In this document: piece by piece, positions 24,147 through 38,000 of the stretch
Numbering within the stretch: the stretch's first letter is position 1
Layout: the number at the start of each line of letters is the position of its first letter
NCBI RefSeq assembly: GCF_050948175.1
Contig: NC_135197.1
Coordinates: forward strand, 6,466,501-6,530,500
Direction: 5' to 3'
Length of the DNA: 64,000 nucleotides
From: Xylocopa sonorina
Lineage: Eukaryota > Arthropoda > Insecta > Hymenoptera > Apidae
Position numbers and translations under genes: made by a program
Notes under the pieces: generated by a model
What the model saw: the letters and a program-made list of their open reading frames with translations, nothing else
The model's database searches: none
What the model was told of the DNA's origin: nothing

Positions 24147-27100
24147 ATCGCGTAGCAATTGACAATGTTTTCAAAATGTACATTCTTGCGAAACATCGAG
24201 CACATCCACGTATTGCGTTATACTGCAAACGAAACGCCGTGCGCTATGCAAGCATTTCAATGAATACACGAAAGGCCCGAACAATCGTCATAAAGACAAT
24301 AAAAACCGTTCTCGTAGTATCGCGTAAAACATTAAATACGCCGCGTTGCGTTACAAGAAACACCATAAGGATAATCGCGACGAGCAAAATTTTCAAGGTA
24401 CTTGCGAAACACCCACAATCTTCGTAATAAAATCAAGGATAAGCCGTTTCCTGTTCCACACGGTGGTTGCAACACCGGAAAAGCGTTTACCACATCCAGG
24501 CGATAACGAATTAAAATCGAATCGGGGAATAGCGCACGGGCCGCTTCCGGCGATCACGATATAAATTCGCTCGTCCATCAATTCTCGCGTCTCGGCTATT
24601 GCGTTACGCGCGCGGCGCGTTCATCCACACGCGTCGCGTCCCGCGTTATAATTTATCGTCCTGCGTGGCGTGCACGCTCGGGTTTCTACGCGATCCCTCT
24701 CGAGGGACCGTGATGGAAACCGTCGATAAGAAACCCGGGGCCCCGTCACACCCTCGCGGAAAGATCATCGCGGAAGTCCTCGCGGGGCCGAGTGATCGAC
24801 TTTATCCTAACCCGCCCACGCGCACTCGTAAATATAATTTCCCGCTAATCATGCACGCCACGGAACGTCGACTATTAACCACCCAGCGAGCCAGGCCGAG
24901 AGCCGTGCTTTCTAAACGGTTCCATCGCGTCGAGGGTCCGTTTCGTCGGATCAAACCAGCCGACGCTTGATCGAGGACACGTGTGCGGGGGTGGCGCGTT
25001 CTCCACGACCAATTGAATATTCTATACGCCGCGCGTCTGACGATAGACCGTCCGTTTCTACTTAACCTGTAATAGCGACATAAACTACTTCGCCATTGAG
25101 TGCATCTCGCGAAGCGAATTGGAATTTCTCTTAACATCGTCGATCGCAAATGATTCGAGGAATTCTGTGTAGACCGATCGCACGATTCCAAGGACCAACG
25201 CGGACAACGGCGTGCACGGTTGCTCTTATTCGCTGGTATCGACGATCGTCCGTGAGACGTCGGGGCTATCGGCGTATGCAATCGCGAAACCAGACGGGGG
25301 AAGCCCTGTAGGTGAGCTCTGGCGTATAATGCAGTTATCGCGGAGGCGCGCGGCGGGCCACGTTAATTGCATCGCGAGAAAGTGGGGCATCTCGAATCAC
25401 CGATCTCTTCCTGTCCTCTCTCTGTTACGGAGCCAAGAGGACGCCGAATGCCTCGCGTTACGCGTACCTAACGCTCCCTCCGCCCTGTCTTAGGAACGTG
25501 CAAACGCGTACACGTGTGTGTGTGCCGACGATTTATTCCCGTCGCAGCCGTGAGAATCGTTCCGTGCATCGGCTCGATTATCGCCCCGCGACGCGAGTCA
25601 CTTTCTCCGCGACGTAACTCAAATTCTCCGTGGGCATACGAGCGTCGCCGTTTCGCTCGAGTCCGTTTATTTTCACCGCGCGACCAAATTCTTCCATGTT
25701 TTCAACAGACTCCCGCTGATTGTCCGAGTAAACGGTGAAATTGGGTGTTTAATATCCGATAAAAATCGAGAAAAAGATCGCATTAGCATATCTGTTCGCC
25801 ATTGATTGAAATTGAAACTCCCTCCCTTCCTTCCGTGAGAAGTGCATCGCGCATCGCGCGACTGCGATTCGTAAAAATCGTCTCGTGATTCGAGCCACTT
25901 TCTCCTCGAGCGCAACGCGAATTCCATTCGTCAGAATGGAACGAGCGTTCGCGGCCAACGAAACGTAATCGATTGTGCCTACTTCGACGGGGATTATTCA
26001 TTACCACGCGTTATATAAACACCTTGCCGGGCGACTATCGAGGAAACAGCGCGCGGTTGCTTAATGAACGCCTCGAACACGTTTTACCAGCCGAATTTTC
26101 TCTCGTTCGCGATGCGGAATAAGGAGGTGATAATTCTGCGCGGCACTCGCAAGAATCGACCCACGAATCGGGAACTTTGCAGCGAATGATTTCCACCGGT
26201 TCGAGCCACTTTCACCGCGACGTATAATTCGGATTCCTTTGGACGCGTTACACGTGTCCGCGTTTCCTATCGCGTGCATTGCTTGCAAATTATCCGGAAA
26301 CGTTGATCGATTTCTGGTAACAATGGACCACGTTAACGAAGCGTTGCGAAATAATTAAAAATCGAGTAGTGAAAAAAAAAAAGGGAGAACGATCGCAACA
26401 GCTGCGAGAAATCGTGGACAGAGGTACGCTCGACTGTACGAATTGCAAAACGGGTCAACGAACATTGACATGCCGGGCAAAAAATGAATTTTACATTACT
26501 CCAGGGGATTCTGAACGCGGTCAAGATTGTTTAGAAAGCTGGCTTCGACGCCGCTTCGGTGAAATGCTAAAACTTCCTGGCTGTCTTGCTCGTCTAAATA
26601 AGAAGGTTAAGGTTAAAGGCTGCTGCTGGCTACGTGCTTTTTACGAGATATCGTACTTTCCGCGAGCTGCGACCAGTTTCAGACAGTTTTCGAGAAGATC
26701 GTGAAATCTGTCCTATTAATTAACACGCAGCACACTCGAGGATCGTGAAAAAATTTATCGTAATATTATTCATCGATATTTCTCAGTCATCGTTCCAGCA
26801 TCGTAACACGCATGCTTATACGCGGCTAATAAAGACATTATTATCACGATTTCGACTTCTCGTTCTCGTTTTGCGCTAACACACGCGGACTTTAAACATA
26901 AAATGGAGAGCATATAAAATACACCGCTGTCGTTGCGGTTTTCAAATGTTTCCCCACCCTGAACACCGAATATCCTTTCTCATTATCCAATCCCGTGTGT
27001 TCGGCGGCAGAAATTCACCGAGGATCGTTTGGTTCCGGATGAGAGATCCGTTTTCAATAGCCAGGCCGTTTTACGATCTGATTGCAGCTCCCGGGCACTC

Positions 27101-30100
27101 GAGTGTCCACAAGACGAGTCGAATTCGCGCATTCGACGTGTGCCTAGGCTTGGATACCTACTTCTTGCATCGACACGCGGGCACCCCGTGGCTTTACGAC
27201 GAACTATAAAACGTAAAAATGCGGCTCTCGTAAAGCTGGCTAGATTTACGATCGTAATTCGCCGCCTGTTACGATGATGCCTCGGGATTATTGTGCGCGG
27301 CCGTTCTTCCGAGTTATTTCGGTTCGCGGCCGCTCGGTTCCGCGATGGCTCGGATTTTCTGGACCTCTCGTTGCGAGATCAATGAACGTGGAAACTGTCG
27401 AGAGACAGCCGAGCTTTTATTAGAACCGTGACGGATAGACGGGGGCATCTGGGTAGAAAGCAGATTCCGCGGGACGTTAATTAAAGTGAAAACTTTAATT
27501 CCTCGTTCTTCCCATTCCGTATAATGGGAAACGCTGTACGGCTCGATCATTCCATTACCCGCGACGAATCCGGATCGCCTCGAACCGATGCATCGGGCGT
27601 GCCGTTCAAATTCCTGCGCGCGGTTCCACGAGGTTACGTGAAACGGAAGAGACAGCGGCGGTTGTCGCGACCCGTTTGTTTGCTCCTCATCTTCTACCTG
27701 ATTTGCCACGGCTAAGAGGATCCGCGGATTCACGCGATCACGTCGTAAAACGAGCAACCGAAAGGAGGTGGATAAATTGTTCGAGATAAATAAGAAACGA
27801 GCACGGGCGACAGTATTCTCGTCCAACGACGGTGCAATAGGCGAGGAGATAGATCACCAGGAAGAATATCAATGAACAGATAACATCTCGTCTCGCATGA
27901 TCGGCGCGCGGGTGTCGTTGATCCATCTTTAATGGCTCGTTCTCACGGATGTCGGGAATATTAATGATCCACTTAAACCGACAATAATATGTTACGAGCA
28001 ACCGGCAGCCGCTCTATATATTTCTCATTGAATATCGTCGTAACCTAGGACGCCTCGCAAAGATTTACGACTATCATCTCTTCCTAACGTGACGTGGAAG
28101 CTAAGGATATTATAAACGCGCTCGCATTTCTCGGCTTTTCGAGCACGGAGGACATTCGTGACCGCTGCTGTCTCGGCTGTTCTTTCGCGTTTCTCCGCAA
28201 GCAACGATATTAAAGTCGCGCGGTTTTCTGGAAGAGGCGTTCGATTTCTGACTACGAAACGAGAATCTTAAATCAACCGATCGGACTTTCCAAAAAGGAC
28301 GACAATTTTAATCGAACGGCTCGACGTAAAACGCGAGACGCGGACGTTGTTGTTCTTATTCGTTTATTTTGCTGGAACAAAACGATAAATCCTGTACGCG
28401 ACGAAACGACCGACGATAAAAGGAGAAAGAAGCACGAGGACGCCTCGCGCACTGGCATCGGATGCTTGAAACATCAAGGATAGACGTAAATACGCGGCAT
28501 GATTAACGGCGACGCGTTAATTGGTCTCCAACGGTGTACGTATCTACCTTTTGGTTAAGTGAACCGATCAAACGCCGGTCTAGTCGTCGAGCTAATCACT
28601 GTGAGGCCTCGCGAAACTCGTATTTTCGTTCCCCGCTTAAAAATCCGATGAATTAATGGCGATACGGCTACCGGCGCGATATTTATTGCCGCGACTTTAA
28701 TAGAATGTTACGATCGTTACGGCGCGCATTAATAAGTCGCGAGCCGCGAACCCGTTAATCAGATGGAATACGTTTGTTACGATTATGATACCACGGCTAG
28801 AACGCGAAACTTTACGCGAAACCAGCCGCGAACCAGCGACGCGTGTATCTGCGACGATCGATCGGCGGTCGTCGTGGAAAACTCGAAGGCGCGATGCGAT
28901 TAATTGTAACGCGAGTCAGCGTCGCGAGCGTAGCTGATTGCCAGCCACGCATTCATTTCGAATCCGCTGAGCGGATTTTTTGCACGACCAGAAACGTGTT
29001 CCTCAAAGCTAGGTAAAAGTCGCGCGAGAGACGTTCATTTGAATTCAAGTATATTTCATCGCGTGCTTAATTACCGTGTCACTGATTCAATTAACGTTAG
29101 CAAGAAATAGACTCTGTCATTTCCGCTGGGTGAAGAAAGTGTTGCGTCTCGAGGACTTTCGACATTCACGATTTCCAAGCGATCGTTTTAGAAACGAGAC
29201 GACCTCCCGTCGAAGGGACACAAAAATTATTCGCTGCACAATCTCCACCAAGCACGACTCTCAGATTCGCGTGTCAAGTCAATCAATTTCGATTCGAGAC
29301 AATTCTCGAAACGAGACGCGCACATGGAAGCCATTCAGTCGCAACAAAAGCACCCTGAACGCAACGCTAATCCCACAATTAAGCGACAGCTCGAGCTGCG
29401 ACTCCGCGTAGGAGATCTACGGTCTCTCCTATCGTTGAGGGGGCCCGTGTTCATCAGCGCGGACGAAGAGAATGAGGCGCTTTCAGGGAATTATCCTCGC
29501 AGGAAGGTTTACGAAGTCGAAGGCGCGGCTTTGATACCCGGCTGCGAAATCTGGGGACGGAATAACAGCGTGACGATCAGATAGAACGCGGACTCGGGGC
29601 ACTGGTATCTCGCGGTTCGTTCGCAAAGGACAGCTTTATGCGAGACGATCGTTGCACGCGGTGGCAAACGCTGTACAATGCCGTCGATTCGGTTGCACAA
29701 CCGCTCGTTAGACGAGAAACTAACGCCAAGCTAAAGAATACCACACCGCAGGATCGACTCGCGTCCGCCTAGATCCTCCATTCAAATCACCGCTCGACCA
29801 ACAATGCGGATAACTAGGAAGCGTTCGGTCAGAGACAATGTCCGTTTAACAGCTACGCGGCCAGATGGTGGTCGAAAATTTATGGGAATCGTAAAATGGT
29901 GTTTAACACGCTAATTTTATAGGCCATCGAACAAGCGAAGAGTAAGCAGTTAAGATCATCGAATTTAAATATTCAGATTAACGAAGAAGGGGGGAGAGGA
30001 AGTGAGAACGAGGGAGAGAGAGAGCGTACGCGTGTGTGAGAATCGGCAATTGAAAGAGTATACGACTCAGGAAACAGTGGTTGAATCGATGGTCGTATCG

Positions 30101-33100
30101 CTTCTCTCGCGTGGATTTCGATACTTTGAGAACTATTTGAGAACACTCTCAGGCAGTGACGAACGCAAAAGAAGAAGCAGCGGATACCAGTTCGCCGTGG
30201 CGACTTCCTCATGTTAATTAAAAAGCTGTCCGGGTGCATTAGCGGTATTGAACGTAACGTGATAATCCTACGCGTGCCAGCGCGAAAATCTGGGTTAATC
30301 GGCTTAACAGCTCGGCCAAGAAAGAAACCGGCTGGCAAAAAAAGAGCGATAAATCAACCTGGAGCGTACGAAACGCGCGACTCCGCAAGGACGCGATCGA
30401 GCTGTACGTCAGTCGATTCACGGCAATCGATACTTCCTTTTTTACCATTTTTTATTCCTCTATATGTACCATCTGGCGAACGTACTAATTCGTTTTGCAT
30501 ACGGTCTCGTTACGAGTAGCGATGGAACCGACACGCCTTTCTTCAGGATCAGCTTCTTTCGTGCACGGTGTAATGTTACGCGTGGCGATTCTCGAACGGA
30601 TAATAAAAAGGTGTTGTTTTATGACTAATCAGCAAACACTGTGGCAAATTCCGCTGGCAGATAAGGCGAGGGGACATGTTTCAGCAAATGGGGGAGTTCG
30701 TTCGAGACGTGTAAACTCTTTTCACGCTCGTTTCGTAACGATTAATTTTGCAACCAAGTGTATGGAAAAAGAAACGAAGAAGGCGGACGTTAAATAAAAC
30801 AACTGGATCGTAGCAGTTGGTCTTGTCGAAGTTAAATGTATTCGAACTGACTTTGGACCCATCGCTACGTGAGCCAGGAATGATGGATCAGCAGAGATGT
30901 TCGATAAAATCAGGGTCGAGGTAGCTATATGCGAAAGGACACGGCTGCGAATAAATCAACCTTATGGAACAAGGAGAGTTTAACCTAAAAATCGTGCCCG
31001 CTCTATGGAACCATGCTTATCAAGTATAATTCGAATGCTGCGCTGAGAAAGTCGGTATAATTTAAATTGATACAAATTACATGCAAGAAAAAGAGTGGAA
31101 AGGCAGCAGAAATTGCCGAGATTTTTACGCCAAGGGAATTTAAATAAATCGTGCCACAGTGGTCGCTGGCGAAGAAAATAGAACGAAAAAAGCTGCTTCA
31201 TTGCGCAGTAATTTGATGGAAACCTTGAACGTGAAACGAATGGCGAACACAATACCGGCAAGGGTAATAGGTATTAGGAGTAGAAACCGATCAGCGTAAT
31301 AAACTTGGAGGTTCTGCGATTATTACGTGATCGCAAGGCCGGGGAACCGATTGGCTACCGTCGATGATTACATTTCCCCGTTAATTCTCTTACTTAATAC
31401 CCCCGTCGAGTAAATCGACGCGGCAACATTTTAAATCGTACTCCGCGTCCTCGTATTCTATCGTCGAGTATTCATCGTGATAACGAGGCGAAATAAAAAT
31501 CGCAAACAAGTATGAAAATTCCAGCTAGAATCGCGAGGCGTCCCCGTTTAAAGCTTCTGAATATTTAATACCGTCTAATTGAAATCAATTACGAGAGAGC
31601 CGTCGGATGATCGTCGCGAAACGCGCGGCACAGCGATCGCGAGCGTACGTTCGAAACGGCCATAAACAAGTGGAGAAACAGGAACGGGATAAAGGCAAGA
31701 AACGAACGACTAGCAGCGCTACCCCTAACAGAATCGATTAAGAAGCCGCGGACTCGATGATTTAGGGCCCGCGCGGAGACATTCCACGCGTGTAATCCTC
31801 ATATTCGCTCCCCGTTCGAGGATCACGATCTATCAGCGACTCGTAAATCACGCGTCGCGCTGATGGTCTTCGATTCAATTAACAAACCGATGCGATTCGA
31901 CTGTCTCGGAAGCACGCGCGCGCTCGACAAAACGCGGCGTCGTTTAACGCGTCACGCGGACGAAGCAAGAAAAAGGTGGGAACGGGTGGGAAACGAAGGG
32001 AAATCGGTGAATAGGTGAGAGAAGTGGTACGAGACGAGGCGAAAGGAAGCACCAGACCGCGGGATGGTGTGCGAGGGGGTCGGAAAGTGAACACTCCGAC
32101 TATTAATTATCCGAGCGGCTGCGAGAGAGCCGATACGCGCGTATAAGCGTCGACGTTACATAAGTTCTACGTGACTGGAAGATATTGCACCTCGTGGCCC
32201 GGCGATACCGAGGTCTTGGGTGTCGAGGCTTAAGTTCATCTGGGTGAATCTGCCTACCGGACTCGAATATGATCTCTCTCACGGAGCAGCAACGCGGCCT
32301 TCTGAAGATTCCAGCCGCTCCTGCTGGCCTTGAATCCATCGAAGAAGGTCAGATGTTAGTGCCGGCAGGAGGCTGCCACTTGATACAGGCGCGATCTCCG
32401 TCGTGGATCGAGCTTCTCGCGATCTATCGACCGATACGTTGATTAAGTGCTGGCTGTCCGGTGCATTAATTACTTGATCAATGGGCGTAGAAGCCGCTTG
32501 GTAGGCAGACGTACCAATAACCATAATTGATTGATAAGTATTCGTAGAACATTTAGGAGGCGTGGGTATTCGAAATCATTTCTAGACTGTAACGAGAGTT
32601 CCTCGTAGTTTCGCGGACTTCCTCCTCCTCCTTCTTGCTCGATGCGATAGTCCTCGGGTCGCGCAGGTAATTCACTTTTTCCCCGGCTTAAAGACAGCCG
32701 CGCGCGGCTATCGTCCCGCTAATTTGACGAGCGATTTCGTAGCGACGACAGTGAAAGGCGCAGCCATAAAGTAAATCAGCGTGGACACGAGATCGAGGAA
32801 CGGAGGGGTACAAGTTTACAATCTATTCTTCCCACGAGAGGAACGCGCGCGCCTTGTAATACTTGATAATGATCCGACAAGGATCCAAGTAATGATGCTA
32901 ATGGCACTGCGGAATGACAGAGATAATGACGATGTAATGCGAATGTTAATGTATCCTGTGGGCGGACGTCGTAAAATTGGACGCAGGGGTAACAAAGGGG
33001 ATCTTTCCGGGCGCGCGGCCCTCGAATTATAACATCGCGTCCGCATAAAACTCGCATCGCCAGATTACGCTCCCGATCTTGCAATCGCTCGCGCTATTTT

Positions 33101-34600
33101 ATCGCCCCGATGACTAAGCCACGTGAAAGCTGGCCCATCTTTATGGAAGTAATTAACATTCCGAATGGTTCTTTTAACTGAAATCATTGCGACCGCGCTG
33201 ATAATAGACGCCGGTGTAATTGCGATACGATTTAAGGCGTATAAAAAGATACCGGCCCGATTTAAATAATTGCTTGTAATTTATTCCTACCCGTACACAC
33301 GAGCGTATCTGTAATTTTCTGCCCAAGGTTCTACAAATATGTACACTCGTTTCGTCGAAACCACGCCCGCGTCTTGCTAACGCGATACAATTTCTGAAAA
33401 ATCGTTACGCTGATAAAGGAACTCGTACGAAAAGATTCACGCCAGTATAAAGATCTTATCTCCTAGACAAATATACCTAAACAATTGCTCGAGTACGCGT
33501 TACAACGCGTACAATTTTTTCTTTGAACAACGTGATTTATCGACCTTCGAATTCCCGTCAAATTTTTATACTTGTGCTATCTCTCCACCCAGAGGATCCA
33601 AATTTAACATACTGTCGCACAATCGTTACATCGCGCAAGATAATACCTCGAAACTTTGGAGTAAAGAGAATCACGATCGTAATTTACCCCTTTAAATTCT
33701 CACGACGCGTTCTCCACACCAGCGAGTGTCTCGAGAGCACATTTATTTACCATTAACGTTGGGCTAAGGCTGAAATAATCACCTCGCCGGAGCGTAGTGA
33801 AAGCCGTAACGTAACTTCTGCTGAAAAGTTCCCAAGAGCAGTCGAACCGACGTTGGACCGGCCGTCACCTTGGCCGCTAAAAAAGCTCGTCGGGGAAACA
33901 ACCCCGGGTGAACCGCGTGCCCCCGCGGTCGGATGGAGCGGGTTAACGGAACATCGGGCTCGTTAAACTCGTTGCATCGCGTTACGCGCGGGCTGCACGT
34001 GCGATCGTTAAAATCTTCCGAGTTTTTTGCCATTTCGACAGTGGCTCGGTTCGGATCGGGCTTTCACGCGCCGCGGGGCGCCCCATCGCTCGCCTCATTT
34101 GCAGCCGCACGTGTATCGGCGGCCGATACCGCGACACGAGTAAATCACGGGTGCAACCGGGCGCCTCTGGATTCCGTCGCGCAAATGGACCAGATGAAAA
34201 TGGACCGAAGGAACGGGCTGCGAAGTATAATTAATGCCCCGTTCGCACCGTCGCCGCTTTTACAACGGCGGCGACGATAAGTGGCGGAATTATCGCGGGA
34301 CGCTGAACGCTCCCCCTGAAAATCGTGTCCCGTAAATTGCGAGCCGAACACCGTTCGACTTGAAACTTGAGGATAAAAGTGTACTCCTCGCCGTCGAATC
34401 GCGTTCGAACTGATTTTCAGTCTCGTGATTAAAAGCCGAAGGAGTTTAGAAGAAGTAATGTCTGTCTGGTATCTCGGCGATAGATTCGCGAAAAATATAA
34501 GTAGATAAAGTATCACGCGAGTACGGGTGTTGCAGATTTCAAGGTATCGTTTGTTATAAAACGAAGAGATAAAATCGAGGAATGCCGCAAATAGCGTACC
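24112..34600 (-). other. Giant intron, first segment: no gene seen
   Basis: This is CpG-rich non-coding sequence with many TTAAT and ATTAA cores. It holds the three-copy degenerate repeat at 25.6-26.2 kb and a short poly-A at about 26,370. Open frames such as 27,314-27,826 minus lack motifs and splice borders. No exon is supported. Confidence 0.55.
25594..26238 (+). repeat. Three degenerate copies of a 37-base motif at about 300-base spacing
   Basis: Copies begin at 25,594, 25,891 and 26,202. All share CGAG(T/C)CACTTTC followed by a CCGCGACGT-like stretch, then an AATTC or ATTC core. The first and third copies are the most alike. Flanks diverge quickly, so this is either an old tandem duplication of about 300-base units or a shared binding-site arrangement. 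Confidence 0.45.
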
Positions 34601-35080
34601 TGGAAAGGAAATGTCAGATGAAAGTTATCAGACCGACAGTTAATAGAAAGCTGGCCACCTAATAGCCTTCAATATTCCTGTTGCTTTGTTGGAGGTAGCA
34701 TGGAGAATCCAGGTTGATGTACGTGCGGTTTTGGACTGGGAAAGAGGTTGAAAGGTGTTGACAACCTCGCACCATAACGTGCTTACAGTCATTTTGCTAT
34801 AATTTACCATTTTCACTGCCGCAACAGCTATAATCATCCCTAGATTAAAGTGAAATTCAGGAACATAACGGGCCAATGACATTTAACACCCACAGGACAC
34901 CTCGCCTACGTCTGCAGATGCATCTGAAATATTTGAAAAGCAAATTTCTCGACGCACATAAAAGAAAAAGCACCAAAGCTGTTCGCTTTGCTCTCAAGGT
35001 ATCGCGACAAAGAAATGGCGGTATCATTACTCATCTCGAAATGGAAAATCTAGGAACGCCTGACAAATAGAAGAGAATTC
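34601..35080. other. Patch of atypical composition with two divergent small open frames
   Basis: Between about 34.64 and 35.07 kb the sequence has fewer CpGs than its surroundings and carries two adjacent, divergent open frames. One is 80 codons on minus (34,882-34,640) and one is 64 codons on plus (34,876-35,070). The plus product is very basic (LKYLKSKFLDAHKRKSTK, ALKVSRQRNGG). Neither matches a family I know, and no terminal repeats are seen. It may be a decayed insertion or retrocopy, or chance. Confidence 0.2.
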
Positions 35081-38000
35081 CATGCTAAATCGGCACCGTT
35101 CCGTGTCACCATCCGCAAGATTTACCAAAGCTTCCACATAATCGACCGCGTTTCTTATTGCCCCGGCTATATTACAGACTGTCTGTTATTCGACTTGATA
35201 TACAGCACAAGGCATTTATTGTCGCGCGCGTCACTTATTCATTTCAATATGCACGCGTTGCGGCCCGATAAGGATACTTCTATAAATCAACCGGCAATAA
35301 ACTCGCAGCCGATAGGCGCTCCGTTATAGAAACGAAAAGAAACTCAATTCTCACTGACGCTCCGTTTTTCATCATCCGCTAACCACTCCGATACACATTT
35401 CTCTAGTCGCAGGAAAGCAGTTGGTGTTTTCAACGCGGCGTTTTACGACGCTCATTACGTATTACAACTCGTTATCCCGTTTCTAGGAAGCGTCGCGTTC
35501 TACGTCACATTTAATCAAGAGCAGAAGTGAGAATTTTTACCGGAAACCAGGTGAAACTCGACGACCGCCGGCTGCCGCGCGTAAAAACGATCGATCGACG
35601 AACGAACGCCGGGTAGCGGGCAGAAAACCCTGGGAAATTAATAGGCACATCGATAGATAAACAGGATAGGAGTACAAGCGGACGGGGATGGTGGAAAATA
35701 GTGGACCGTTCGCCTCTAGCACCGCGGAAGACAGCAACTAATTGCTCGGCGTTGTCGCTACGCGTGTACGTGACGCACGTGTTTAAAGGGTTTCTGGTTA
35801 CTAGGTGATTTACGACCCGTGATAATGTCGCGGGGAAGGCTTTGCACGTCTTTTTCAGTGCACTCCGGACACTCGTAACCGTTTCTTGCAATCGTCCGAT
35901 CGGTTTGGCTAACCTTCGAACGCCAGAGGCGAAGCTGGCTGATTTTCCATCGACGAACGCTTCTCTCGTACGCTTAACTCGATCAATTATTTTAGAATCT
36001 GGAAAATTCAAAAATGTAGACTCAATTGTTGAGGGATATCAGACTCCAATTAAGGCTCCATTTTATCTAGTGGATAAGAATGTTAATTATCGATATCTGT
36101 AGCTATGATTATAGCGAACATTGTTGCAATTTGATACGAGCTTAAAACTTTTGTTCAAATGAAACTACGGGATAAGAGAACCGATAAATGTATCCGTATC
36201 GCAAATGTGTTACAGGTTCGAGTAAATTCAATCACGCGTCGTGCATTATTTATCTCCCTGGCCATCGTCGAGACCATTATTCATTTCTCCGTTGATCAAC
36301 GCCGGCAATCACGTTAAATTATCAAGATTCTTAACTTTCTTCGTACTTTTCCACTCGACGTATTATCAAGCAAAAAACAAACCTGTATCTTTTCCCAGTT
36401 AACGATCGAAGAAAGTGCAATCCGCAGATTCCTGGTGGCTCTTTCGTCGTAAACAAATTAATCTGCCGTACAATTACCAGTCAGTAGCGACTCGCCGCGA
36501 AATAAGAAATATCTGTCCGACAAAGGAAAAATCCAAATCCTTTCGTTTTTCATCGCACGGGCGACGTTAAATCATTGTGAACCTGGTGAAAATCGCATTA
36601 CTCCGCGGGTCGTTAGACTAAAAAGGAGATCCCACAAATTTCCCGCCGTCCACGGATCGAAATACCGTCCGTCCATGGGTATTAAATCGCGATTAATTCG
36701 CGGATATTAATTAGCCGACGGACGGAGTGGCGTCTCCAAACGGTCCCACAAAAAAAGGACCGGTCCACGACTCGTTGAACCAACGCCAGATAAATCTTAT
36801 ATAATGCCGTGGGCTCGCTCGCGCGTTTCCGCGTGTTTCGCGTGCCTCCGTCGAGTATTTCGCGAGGTGATTCGAAACATCGGATCAATGCCATCGGCAG
36901 CGAGAGATCATCGAAATCGTAGGTCGCTTTCCCCGTCGTGGACGCGCAGACCCGGTGAGAACCGTCCCGTCTTCCCACGATAATCAGCTACCGAGGAAAG
37001 TGCAAGGGAAACGAGCGAACGACGACACGATTCATCGCGAAGCGGACGATCTCTGATCGATCGGCTGGAAAAATTAGAATCGTCCTTCGCGGAACGCGAC
37101 GCTTCGCTCGAGAGCAGATGGAACCATCGATTTTCGAGAGAAACGCTCGAGTGGCGATGTACTTCCGGCACAGGGTGCCTCGCGTCCTTCCCGCTGAAAC
37201 GATCAATCCACCGATTACCACTGCCGTGAAATTAATTAGCATATCTACGCATTCAATATGACCAGCAATCTCGAAACCCAATCACTAGCCTGAGTCAACG
37301 CCAGATGGTTTTACCAATCGTCAAATGGTATACCATACGAGTATGCCAACAATTCATCAAATATTTACCGACGCGATCCTTTCACCGTTTCCATTTTCTT
37401 TCAACAGTTTCTCCTCCCGTTCCTTCGCGTTCAATTACTGGATCGTAAATCACAAGCCCAATTTCGTTCCGCGAGCGAGCTATCCGGACGACGATCGACC
37501 GTGGTGAACGGGAAAGCCGTCGATTAGACGGTTCTTCCGGGAGTCTTTTCGGTGGTATTCGAGAACGACGCGAGAAGAGGACGCGTCGCGGCGGTCGAAG
37601 TGTGTCACTTGCACTTGCCGCGATCGACCGCGGCGACGAGAGAAAACCTGAGAGACGATACACCCGCGACGCCGATCGCTCGCGCGGAAGTGGGTCGAGA
37701 AGAAATAGCCGCGATGCGTGCGCGCGGATCCACGCGAACGAAACGGCGACGAGGCAGCCGCGATCGAGGTAGAAATTTTCATCTCCGTCGCTCGGATCGG
37801 TGTCATGACGCACCGTGCACTCCGGATCTCGACTCGTCCCTGTTTTCACCGGACATTTTTACGATTACTGCCCGGAATTATCGCGCAACCGGGGACATTC
37901 TTTTTCGACAACTCACGCTACGGGGATCTCCGAATCACCGCGACGATGGAAATCACTTGCCTCGAAATGGCGCGACACCGAAAAAACCTGGTAATTGGCG

